5,095 nt of DNA from the NCBI GenBank assembly GCA_036518915.1, contig DATDME010000088.1, positions 1 to 5,095 of the forward strand, written 5' to 3'. Below, piece by piece: positions 1 to 4,863 of this stretch. The notes under the pieces were generated by a model. The model made no database searches, was not told where the DNA came from, and worked only from the letters and a program-made list of their open reading frames with translations. Origin of the DNA: GCA-016699105 sp036518915 (GTDB lineage Bacteria; Patescibacteriota; Saccharimonadia; UBA4664). The first letter of the stretch is position 1; the number at the start of each line of letters is the position of its first letter. Both the position numbers and the translations under genes were made by a program.

Positions 1-1487
1 TCTGACTCAGCCGCGGTGGTGGCGCCGACTTTAACACCGAACTGGGCTTCCACGGCCGCCTCCACCGCGGCCGCCGTGACGAAGCCGTTCTGAGCGTGGT
101 TGAGGCTGGCTTCCAGGATTTTTAGCGCCCGGCCGGGGTAAGCTTCTTCTTGGATGTAACGCTCGGCCAGCCGGTAGGCCGCTACCAGTGCTGAGTAGGT
201 AATGGTGACGTTAGCCGGTGTTTCCATGAGTAATGATCGGTCGGCCAGGGTGGCCAGGGTGGTGGCTTGGTCGGGTTCGGAGAGGATGAGCGGCGTCAGC
301 AGGCTGGTGAGGCCGGCGTTGGTAGCTTTGAGCCGCTGCCAATCGCCGGGCGTAACGGCCAGCACGAGCGTGAGGCTGCGAGACTGCAGGTACGGTAGCA
401 GTACCTGGCTGAGATTGACTGCGCCGGTGCCCTGGCCAAAAAAGAGCTGGGCTTCGTCAAGCGCCAGCACGATATTGCGGGCGTGAATCGCCTCATTACA
501 TAAGGCCATGACGATTTGCTCCACGGAACCCACGGTGCCGGCTTCGGCGATGATACTTGAGGCGTTGAGGGTGAAGATTTGGTGGTGTGCTAGGCGGCCG
601 CTCTCGACGCCCTGGAGGATGCGGTCGGCCAGGCCGAGCAGCAAGGCGGTTTTGCCGATGCCGGGCTCGCCCACGAGCACGACGCTGCCGTTGGCGCCGT
701 TGAGTTCGGTGACGAGGGTGTCGAGCTGGCTGGTGCGCTCTTCGAGCTGGAAAAACTTACCGGCAAATTCTACCTGCTGGCTGAGGCTGGTGCCAAATTG
801 GCTGAGCAGGGGCGTGAAACCGGCGGCCCAGTCGCGCGCGATGCCGCCGTAGGACGGGCGCTTGGCTTTGGTGTAGACGCCGAGCCGGGCGGCCCAGTTG
901 ATGCCGGCGCACAGGTCATCGAGGGTTAGTTTGCGCTGCGTCAGCAAGTCTTTGAGGGCCGGATTAATACTAAAACAGGCCGCGATAATCATGGCGTTGG
1001 TCATGAAGGCTAGTTGGGTTTTTTCGGCTATTTCGGCTGTGGCAAGCCATAAGTCTTGATGAATGAGTTGCCAGTCCTGGACGGCCGGCAGGCAGTCGTT
1101 GGCCGAAAACTCGTAGCGCTCCAGGATGAACCGGCCGTCCCAGGTGTTGGCAGCCAGCAAAAATAGTTGCTGGCCGGTGAGGTTGGGCCGGTAGCCGTCA
1201 ACAATTTCAGCGGGCAGGATGTCGGCCAGTTCGACCGAATCGGCCAGGGGTGTGCGCGCAATGTCGAGCAAGCCGTGCCGGAGCCAGGTAACGTAGCAGC
1301 CCGTCATGAGGCCGACTCCAAGTAGCACCAGGCCCCCGCGTACGCCCAACATGGTAATTACCAGGCCGGTGACGACGGCGGCCACCCACACAAACTGGAG
1401 CAAGCTCATCAGGTTGGGGGTAAAACTATGAGCTAGTTTGGCCTGGGCAACTCGGCTGGCGGTGGCGTGGAACTCAAATTGTTTCAT
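1..1487 (-). CDS. Membrane-anchored Clp-type AAA+ ATPase, 3'-truncated by window edge
   Basis: 495 codons are visible from ATG 1487 and the frame is open at the left edge. Two hydrophobic helices lie at about residues 28-48 and 51-69, then a helical N-domain (about 85-235), then a AAA+ module. Seen: Walker A GEPGIGKT (273-280), Walker B IVLALDEAQLFF (339-350, with D344 and E345), a sensor-1 region LAVTP (376-380), and the Clp D1 lid pattern RLAERYI...PGRAL ending in a D1/D2-linker-like VEAQFGVKVG. Known for the family: ClpA/B/C hexamers thread proteins using ATP. Inferred: a membrane-tethered unfoldase or remodeller, with a second AAA module probably beyond the edge. Odd: where Clp D1 has DAALERRFQPV, this protein has NAGLTSLLTPL, so both arginine fingers are replaced (S395, L396). 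The start is fixed by the ATGA overlap with the upstream gene, which suggests translational coupling. Membrane tethering is atypical for soluble ClpC, so no symbol is assigned. Confidence 0.85.
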   Translation of the reverse strand, partial: MKQFEFHATASRVAQAKLAHSFTPNLMSLLQFVWVAAVVTGLVITMLGVRGGLVLLGVGLMTGCYVTWLRHGLLDIARTPLADSVELADILPAEIVDGYRPNLTGQQLFLLAANTWDGRFILERYEFSANDCLPAVQDWQLIHQDLWLATAEIAEKTQLAFMTNAMIIAACFSINPALKDLLTQRKLTLDDLCAGINWAARLGVYTKAKRPSYGGIARDWAAGFTPLLSQFGTSLSQQVEFAGKFFQLEERTSQLDTLVTELNGANGSVVLVGEPGIGKTALLLGLADRILQGVESGRLAHHQIFTLNASSIIAEAGTVGSVEQIVMALCNEAIHARNIVLALDEAQLFFGQGTGAVNLSQVLLPYLQSRSLTLVLAVTPGDWQRLKATNAGLTSLLTPLILSEPDQATTLATLADRSLLMETPANVTITYSALVAAYRLAERYIQEEAYPGRALKILEASLNHAQNGFVTAAAVEAAVEAQFGVKVGATTAAES

Positions 1488-1846
1488 GGCCGGCTGCCCC
1501 AGATAATCAAGGCCGGTCCGAGGAACGGTAGCACCGGCCAGAGGAGCAAAACCGCGCCGCCAATCACGGCGTAGGCGCCTATGATGAGCCCGGCGCCAAT
1601 CAACGTACAACCGCGCATGATGCCGCCCACGAGCCGGGAAACCAGGTTGTCAACCAGGGCGCGGGCGTGGGCCTCCAGGCCGGCGCCTGGCTCAGTGACA
1701 ATCCGGCGCCAGGGTTCGAACAGGGTTGTAACTAAGGTGGGAACCGAGAACATCAGGTAGGTCGTGGTAAGCTGCGCGCTCAAACGGCTGGCCGTATCGC
1801 GCCAGCCCCGGGAATACCACCACCGGAAAAATCCTACCAATAGCAT
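1484..1846 (-). CDS. Small multi-pass membrane protein, partner gene of the Clp-like ATPase
   Basis: 120 residues, function not recognised. Hydrophobic segments lie at about residues 28-45, 76-96 and 98-116. Between the first and second is an amphipathic stretch with PWRRIV (45-50) and a polar helix (about 55-72). The N-terminus is rich in Trp and Arg (FFRWWYSRGWR). The segment SVPTLVTTLFEPWRRI looks like the most family-like part. Its TGA stop overlaps the ATG of the AAA+ ATPase (ATGA), and both lack an SD, so the two are probably co-translated and may act together in the membrane. ATG 1846 is preferred because an extended -10 element ends six bases upstream, which would make the mRNA leaderless. 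It might anchor the ATPase or present substrates to it; that is inference from position only. Confidence 0.75.
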   Translation of the reverse strand: MLLVGFFRWWYSRGWRDTASRLSAQLTTTYLMFSVPTLVTTLFEPWRRIVTEPGAGLEAHARALVDNLVSRLVGGIMRGCTLIGAGLIIGAYAVIGGAVLLLWPVLPFLGPALIIWGSRP

Positions 1847-1852
1847 AAGCGT

Positions 1853-1861
1853 ATTGTAACA
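1853..1861 (-). promoter_or_regulatory. Extended -10 promoter for the membrane protein/AAA+ operon
   Basis: Read on the minus strand, TGT (1861-1859) directly precedes TACAAT (1858-1853), an extended -10. Six bases follow, then ATG 1846, so transcription should begin at or next to the start codon. No -35 match is seen at 16-18 bp. The dus promoter has the same arrangement. Confidence 0.5.
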
Positions 1862-1878
1862 TAATTGGCCCTAAAGTA

Positions 1879-1907
1879 TTGACATAACCGCAATTGTGTA
1901 GTAATAT
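1879..1907 (+). promoter_or_regulatory. Sigma70-type promoter of the Rpf-like gene
   Basis: TTGACA (1879-1884), exactly 17 bp, then TAATAT (1902-1907). The -35 is perfect and the -10 is five of six. Expected start of transcription is near 1914, leaving a 5' leader of about 115 nt before ATG 2031. It lies back-to-back with the minus-strand operon promoter, about 20 bp away. Confidence 0.75.
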
Positions 1908-1925
1908 TGCTGGCGACCTCGGATT

Positions 1926-1947
1926 GACCTGTTTACAGGTCTTTTTT
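1926..1947 (+). terminator. Compact intrinsic terminator inside the 5' leader (possible attenuator)
   Basis: GACCTG (1926-1931), loop TTTA, CAGGTC (1936-1941), then six T (1942-1947). The stem is a perfect 6 bp with a U-tract on the plus strand only. No plus-strand gene lies upstream for it to end, and it sits about 12 nt after the predicted transcription start. It would therefore cut the Rpf-like gene's own transcript to about 30 nt unless bypassed. An earlier GACCT (1915-1919) is a second possible partner for AGGTC (1937-1941), giving a competing but weaker pairing. Confidence 0.55.
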
Positions 1948-1954
1948 GTTGGTT

Positions 1955-1980
1955 GCAAAACCACTGTGAGGTGGGTTTGC
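1955..1980 (+). promoter_or_regulatory. Leader hairpin upstream of the Rpf-like gene
   Basis: GCAAAACCAC (1955-1964) pairs with GTGGGTTTGC (1971-1980) around a six-base loop TGTGAG. Nine of ten positions pair, with one A-G mismatch. It has no U-tract, so it is not a second terminator. It may be an mRNA stability element or part of a sensor with the upstream terminator. The ydaO/c-di-AMP consensus known before actinobacterial rpf genes was looked for and not seen. Confidence 0.4.
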
Positions 1981-2002
1981 TCGATAAGTAAACGAAAGGT
2001 AT

Positions 2003-2038
2003 ATGAGCCGCATCACCCTTCGCGGCCCCTATGCGTAA
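2003..2038 (+). CDS. Candidate 11-residue leader peptide overlapping the Rpf-like start
   Basis: ATG 2003 opens MSRITLRGPYA and stops at TAA 2036-2038, overlapping the Rpf-like ATG (2031) in another frame. It has the only purine-rich SD-like sequence in the leader (GAAAGG, 1994-1999), though only 3 nt separate it from the ATG. The downstream ATG has no SD and could pair in a short stem (CGCAT 2009-2013 with ATGCG 2031-2035). That fits translational coupling. Alternatively this is the true N-terminus of the exported protein, split by a +1 shift at the CCCC run (2026-2029). No homologue is recalled. Confidence 0.3.
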   Translation: MSRITLRGPYA

Positions 2039-2585
2039 CCTCGTCCAGTCAGTGGCGACGTTAGTCCTGCTGGCTTCTCAGGTGCAGAGCCCAATCTCGG
2101 GGAGCACCGCTTTTGCTGCTGGCCAGTCCACGGCGAATGAGTCCATTGAGGTGAGTCTGAATATGACCAACGCTCAACCGTTGGTCATCTCAACCAAACA
2201 ACCCAATTACGATGCTGAGGTGCTTGCGCCGCTGCATGCCGCTCAAGCGAAAGCAGCGGCTGAAGCGGCTGCTAAGGCGGCGGCTGCCCGCAAGAAGGTC
2301 GTGAAGATGGTGCAAACCGTTGTTACGACTGTACAAGCGGCTGCCACGCCGGCCAATATGCTGGCCCTGCGTTTTTGTGAGGCCGGTAACATCTACACCC
2401 GTAACTCGGGTAACGGTTACTACGGTGCCTATCAGTTCGATATTGGTACCTGGGGTAACTGGGGCGGCTACGCCCGGCCCGACCTGGCTCCGGCCGACGT
2501 CCAGGACGCTAAGTTCTTGGAAACCTTTGCCCGCCGTGGTTGGTCGCCGTGGCCGGCCTGTGCCCGCAAGCTTGGCTTCATGTAA
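2031..2585 (+). CDS. Secreted Rpf-like transglycosylase (resuscitation-promoting-factor domain)
   Basis: 184 residues. A signal peptide covers about residues 1-30, with a hydrophobic core around VATLVLLAS and a likely cut after AFAA. A linker of unknown structure follows. Residues about 66-92 form an Ala/Lys-rich, probably helical spacer, and the C-terminal domain (about 108-184) is of the transglycosylase-like Rpf type. Seen: LRFCEAG with catalytic-type Glu117, NSGNGYYGAYQF (125-136), TWGNWGG (140-146) and RRGWSPWPAC (168-177). Cys116 and Cys177 match the conserved disulfide pair. Family role: cleavage of the peptidoglycan glycan strand outside the membrane, linked to wall remodelling and regrowth of dormant actinobacteria. 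Gly codons are mostly GGT (7 of 12), unlike the GGC-rich ATPase gene, which suggests high expression or a different origin. ATG 2031 is the only ATG before the signal peptide in this frame (stop at 2004-2006), but it has no SD. An upstream promoter and possible attenuator suggest control. Confidence 0.88.
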   Translation: MRNLVQSVATLVLLASQVQSPISGSTAFAAGQSTANESIEVSLNMTNAQPLVISTKQPNYDAEVLAPLHAAQAKAAAEAAAKAAAARKKVVKMVQTVVTTVQAAATPANMLALRFCEAGNIYTRNSGNGYYGAYQFDIGTWGNWGGYARPDLAPADVQDAKFLETFARRGWSPWPACARKLGFM

Positions 2586-2602
2586 TTTGCGGCCCGGCTA
2601 AC

Positions 2603-2641
2603 AAAAAGACCCGCCTGCCATCTGGTAGCGCGGGTCTTTTT
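2603..2641. terminator. Bidirectional intrinsic terminator between convergent genes
   Basis: AAAAAGACCCGC (2603-2614) pairs with GCGGGTCTTTTT (2630-2641), 12 bp in all. An inner stem CTGCC (2615-2619)/GGTAG (2624-2628) closes a four-base loop. The T-run serves the Rpf-like gene ending at 2585. On the other strand the A-run becomes a T-run and can end dus transcripts. Confidence 0.85.
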
Positions 2642-2653
2642 GATGTTGGCGGC

Positions 2654-2682
2654 ATTATAGCACAGGCTTTTATTATTGTCCT
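2654..2682 (-). promoter_or_regulatory. Promoter-like sequence pointing into the terminator
   Basis: On the minus strand AGGACA (2682-2677), 17 bp, then perfect TATAAT (2659-2654) preceded by TGC, an extended -10. Start would be near 2647, six bases before the bidirectional terminator. The product would be a short RNA of about 45 nt, or antisense to the Rpf-like gene if it reads through. No ORF explains it. Confidence 0.35.
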
Positions 2683-2718
2683 CGCACATTTCGCCGAAGG
2701 GCGGGTTCCCGCTGAGGG

Positions 2719-3708
2719 CTATCTGGCGTCAGTATGAATAGTTCCAAAATTGGCGGCTGTGGGTGTGTAAAACTTTAGAAGATCGCGCACTTCGGCGGTG
2801 GAGTGGGCGTCCATGAGCTGTGTGCGCAGGTTGGTTGCACCTTCAAAATCGCGCACATAAATCTTGAAAAAGCGCTTAAGCGGCTCAAAATTACGCTCGC
2901 CGTACTCTGCGGCGATGCGGTCGTGCCAATCGAGCTGGGCGCCCAGCAGGCTGAGGAGCTCGGCGCGGGAATGCGGGCGCGGCTGCAGCTCAAAGGCGTA
3001 GGGATTGGTGAAGATGCCGCGCCCAATCATCACGCCGTCAATGCCGGTGCGGGCGGCTAGGACTTCGGCGTGGGCACGGTCGTGCACGTCGCCATTGCCA
3101 ATGATGAGCGTGCTAGGCGCCAGTTCGTCGCGCAGTTTGACGATTTCTGGCATAAGTTCCCAGTGGGCATCCACCTTGCTCATCTCTTTTTTGGTGCGCA
3201 GATGCACGGTGAGGGCGACCGGCTGCTCTTTCAGGAGATGGCTGATCCAGCCGCGCCACTCACTGGTACTGGAATATCCCAACCGGCATTTAATACTGAC
3301 GGGCAGGCCGGCGGTGCGCAGGGCGGCTACTAGTTCGCTGGTGAGAGTGGGGTTTTTAATGAGGGCCGCTCCCCCGCCGGTTTTGATGGCGTGGCTATCG
3401 GGGCAGCCGGTGTTGAGGTCGAGGCCGTCGTAGCCGAGCTGGGCGCAATGCTGGGCGAGCTGGGCCATGTCATCGGGGTCGGCGCCCCAGAGCTGGGCGA
3501 CCAGCGGGTGCTCGTCGGGGGTTTTGACGAGCCGGGTGCCAACCGCCCGCTCGCCCGCTTTGACCCAACCAGTGGCGTTGGTAAATTCCGAAAACCACAC
3601 ATCTGGTGCAGCGGCTTGGGCGATGACATGCCGAAACACCGTGTCGGAGACACCGTCCATGGGTGCAAGCGCCACGAAAGGCTTGGGCAGCTGTTGCCAA
3701 AAGTTCAT
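2719..3708 (-). CDS. dus: tRNA-dihydrouridine synthase
   Basis: 329 residues, the usual length for Dus. This FMN enzyme uses NADPH to reduce specific uridines in the tRNA D-loop to dihydrouridine, in the cytoplasm. Seen: N-terminal ALAPMDGVSDTVFR (13-26) of the TIM-barrel FMN site; QLWGADP (72-78); DLNTGCPDSH (97-106) with catalytic Cys102; the following GGGAALIKNP (111-120); SIKCRLGY (138-145) with the FMN-contacting Lys140; HLR (169-171); IIGNGDV (202-208); and GVMIGRGIFTNP (225-236) for phosphate binding. The remainder (about 245-329) fits the C-terminal helical tRNA-binding domain. The segment after HLR is TKKEMSKVDAHW, unlike the common YxGxADW form, so the DusA/B/C class is left open. 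It lies 20 bp after dprA but has its own promoter. ATG 3708 has no SD. Confidence 0.93.
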   Translation of the reverse strand: MNFWQQLPKPFVALAPMDGVSDTVFRHVIAQAAAPDVWFSEFTNATGWVKAGERAVGTRLVKTPDEHPLVAQLWGADPDDMAQLAQHCAQLGYDGLDLNTGCPDSHAIKTGGGAALIKNPTLTSELVAALRTAGLPVSIKCRLGYSSTSEWRGWISHLLKEQPVALTVHLRTKKEMSKVDAHWELMPEIVKLRDELAPSTLIIGNGDVHDRAHAEVLAARTGIDGVMIGRGIFTNPYAFELQPRPHSRAELLSLLGAQLDWHDRIAAEYGERNFEPLKRFFKIYVRDFEGATNLRTQLMDAHSTAEVRDLLKFYTPTAANFGTIHTDAR

Positions 3709-3714
3709 TTTGCT

Positions 3715-3723
3715 ATTATAACA
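3715..3723 (-). promoter_or_regulatory. Extended -10 promoter of dus, leaderless geometry
   Basis: On the minus strand TGT (3723-3721) then perfect TATAAT (3720-3715). Six bases separate it from ATG 3708, so RNA should begin at the start codon. The -35 position reads TGGGCC, a poor match. It sits in the 20-bp gap after the dprA stop. Confidence 0.6.
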
Positions 3724-3728
3724 TGGTT

Positions 3729-4574
3729 TTAGCGAGCGGCCCAGAGCCCGGCGCCCAGGTTGCGTACTTTGCCGGTAATTTCCATCAGGCTGATGATATT
3801 GGCAAATTCGGCGGCGGATAGCCCACTGGCTTCAATGAGGGCGTCGGCGGTGGCGGTGCTTTTGCCCATGAGTTCGAGCAACTTGGCTTCCTGCGGGCTG
3901 CGCGCCGGTACCGGAATTGGTTCGTGCGTTAAATAGCCCAAATCCGCAATCACATCGCTGGCCGAGCGAATGAACAGCGCGCCGTCGTAAATGAGGTTAT
4001 TGGGGCCGGCGGCGGACGGCGAAGTGAGATTGCCTGGCACCGCCATGATGCGGCGCTGGAGTTGTTTCATGGCGTTGGCGGTAATGAGCGCACCGGAATC
4101 GACACCGGCTTCGGTGACAATCAGAGCTTCGGAAAGCCCAGCAATAATGCGGTTGCGCTCCACAAAGTGATGCGGTAGGGGCGGCACGCCCAGGTCGTAT
4201 TCGCTGACGAGCGCTCCCCCGCCGGCCAAGATGTCCATGGCCAATGGCCGGTGAGCATGGGGGTAGATGCGGTTGAGGCCATGGCCGAGTACCGCGACGG
4301 TTTTGCCGCCCACGTCGAGGGCGGCCTGATGCGCAATGCCATCAACGCCGGCGGCCAGGCCGCTCACAATTACGGCACCGGCACGGGCCAGATCGCGGGC
4401 TAATTGGTAGGTAATTTGCCGGCCGTAGGCGGTGCATTTGCGGGTGCCGACAATGGCCACATAATGCCCGAATGGCATTTTTCCTAAAACGTTAATGCTT
4501 TTTGGAGGATTAGCTAACGCACGTAGCACATCTGGGAATTCACTGTCATTGGATGATATTCTAGAAATCTGCAT
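3729..4574 (-). CDS. dprA: DNA-processing protein DprA
   Basis: 281 residues from ATG 4574. DprA binds incoming single-stranded DNA during natural transformation and helps load RecA. Seen: FPDVLRALANPP (13-24), the usual lead-in; the Rossmann-like core VAIVGTRKCTAYG (39-51) with Arg45; IVSGLAAGVDGIAHQAAL (69-86); VAVLGHGLNRIYP (93-105); FVERNRIIAGLSEALIV (137-153); and SGALITA (160-166), the DNA-loop motif. The C-terminal about 55 residues fit the winged-helix (DML1-like) domain. The N-terminal SAM-like domain of longer DprA proteins (about 360 residues) is absent. A TTG at 4589 would add five residues, but it overlaps the likely -10 and has no SD, so ATG 4574 is preferred. Stop TAA is at 3731-3729. 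Presence of dprA suggests DNA uptake, though no other com gene is in view. Confidence 0.93.
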   Translation of the reverse strand: MQISRISSNDSEFPDVLRALANPPKSINVLGKMPFGHYVAIVGTRKCTAYGRQITYQLARDLARAGAVIVSGLAAGVDGIAHQAALDVGGKTVAVLGHGLNRIYPHAHRPLAMDILAGGGALVSEYDLGVPPLPHHFVERNRIIAGLSEALIVTEAGVDSGALITANAMKQLQRRIMAVPGNLTSPSAAGPNNLIYDGALFIRSASDVIADLGYLTHEPIPVPARSPQEAKLLELMGKSTATADALIEASGLSAAEFANIISLMEITGKVRNLGAGLWAAR

Positions 4575-4582
4575 AAATAGTG

Positions 4583-4611
4583 TTGACAATATTAAGTTAG
4601 TGTGTTAGCAT
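4583..4611 (+). promoter_or_regulatory. Plus-strand promoter of the candidate ncRNA
   Basis: Perfect TTGACA (4583-4588), 17 bp, then TAGCAT (4606-4611), four of six, with an extended -10 TGT at 4603-4605. Start is expected near 4618, just before the first stem-loop. No protein gene follows, which supports an RNA product. Confidence 0.6.
4589..4594 (-). promoter_or_regulatory. Possible -10 of dprA
   Basis: TAATAT on the minus strand (4594-4589) would start RNA near 4582, leaving about 8 nt before ATG 4574 with no SD. No good -35 is found at 16-18 bp. It lies inside the spacer of the oppositely directed promoter at 4583-4611, so the two would exclude each other. Confidence 0.35.
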
Positions 4612-4659
4612 ACATGTCATACCTCCCAAAGAGGTAAGAACCACACAAACATACCACTT

Positions 4660-4718
4660 ATTCGCCGGCATTGGTACCTGAATGCACCCTCCTTTAGGTA
4701 CCGTTTATGCCGGTGAAT
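4660..4718 (+). repeat. Long inverted repeat / hairpin within the candidate ncRNA
   Basis: Outer stem 4660-4671 with 4707-4718, 12 pairs including one G-U. Inner stem GGTACCT (4673-4679) with AGGTACC (4696-4702), 7 pairs. They are separated only by a small internal loop. The 16-base apical loop (4680-4695) contains CACCCTCCTTT, close to the 16S rRNA 3' tail. Confidence 0.8.
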
Positions 4719-4793
4719 GAGTCCCTTCAATCCCGATGCCCATTGATATTGCGCATTGCACAAAACACCTTGGAGGTGAGGCTTGAAGGGTGC

Positions 4794-4851
4794 CATAAAG
4801 GCCCGAGCTAATGATCTGACCACCCAGTATCTTCAGCTTCGGGCCTTTATG
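4794..4851 (+). terminator. Terminator-like long hairpin closing the candidate ncRNA
   Basis: CATAAAGGCCCGA (4794-4806) pairs with TCGGGCCTTTATG (4839-4851), extended by GCT 4807-4809/AGC 4835-4837 after a one-base bulge. That makes 16 pairs around a 25-nt loop. Only a short T-run lies in the stem and ATATAAATAG follows, so termination is plausible but weak. It may instead be a processing or structural stem. Confidence 0.4.
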
Positions 4852-4858
4852 ATATAAA
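4830..4858 (+). promoter_or_regulatory. Possible second plus-strand promoter
   Basis: TATAAA (4853-4858) with TGA at 4850-4852 forms an extended -10. The -35 position holds TCTTCA (4830-4835), three of six. A start near 4865 would place a 25-codon ORF (ATG 4864 to TGA 4941, opening MPAEGRPEAI) at the 5' end. No family is recognised, so an RNA product is just as likely. Confidence 0.25.
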
Positions 4859-4863
4859 TAGTT

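Larger units (their letters stand above)
4618..4851 (+). ncRNA. Candidate structured non-coding RNA divergent from dprA
   Basis: About 235 nt with ordered stems. (a) ACCTC 4621-4625 with GAGGT 4631-4635. (b) An A/C-rich linker 4637-4659 with almost no G. (c) A long hairpin 4660-4718. (d) CCCTTCAA 4723-4730 with TTGAAGGG 4783-4790, enclosing GATGC 4735-4739/GCATT 4753-4757 and CACCT 4766-4770/AGGTG 4774-4778. (e) A closing hairpin 4794-4851. CCUCC, the anti-SD core, occurs in (a) and in the loop of (c), and GGAGG at 4772-4776 could pair with either. tmRNA, RNase P, SRP and 6S signatures were looked for and not found. The 3' end is uncertain because the last hairpin lacks a clear U-tract. Alternatives are a long 5' leader of a gene beyond the window, or a cruciform DNA element. 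Confidence 0.45.

Noticed and set aside
202..852. Plus-strand open frames (202-486 and 508-852)
   Set aside because: They lie opposite the AAA+ ATPase gene, whose minus-strand frame carries clear Walker motifs. Their Ser/Arg/Pro-rich products look like antisense shadows.
1914..2030. ydaO-type c-di-AMP riboswitch before the Rpf-like gene
   Set aside because: The leader is short and lacks the conserved GGGGAACC, GGGTGAAT and CAGCTAACC-type blocks known from actinobacterial rpf leaders.
2405..2426. GTAAC/GTTAC inverted repeats in the Rpf-like coding region
   Set aside because: They arise from Gly-Asn-Gly-Tyr codons with GGT preference inside the conserved motif, so coding explains them.
4575..4589. 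TTG 4589 as the dprA start
   Set aside because: It would overlap the likely -10 hexamer and has no SD. ATG 4574 lies just before the family-like N-terminal segment.
4617..4823. 68-codon minus-strand ORF opening MVRSLARAFM
   Set aside because: It runs across the paired stems of the candidate RNA, has no SD, and its product resembles no family I know.
4783..4857. 24-codon ORF from TTG 4783 preceded by GGAGG (4772-4776)
   Set aside because: SD spacing is good, but both the SD and the ORF lie within RNA stems (4774-4778, 4783-4790 and 4794-4851). The peptide is unrecognised and does not end like a tmRNA tag.
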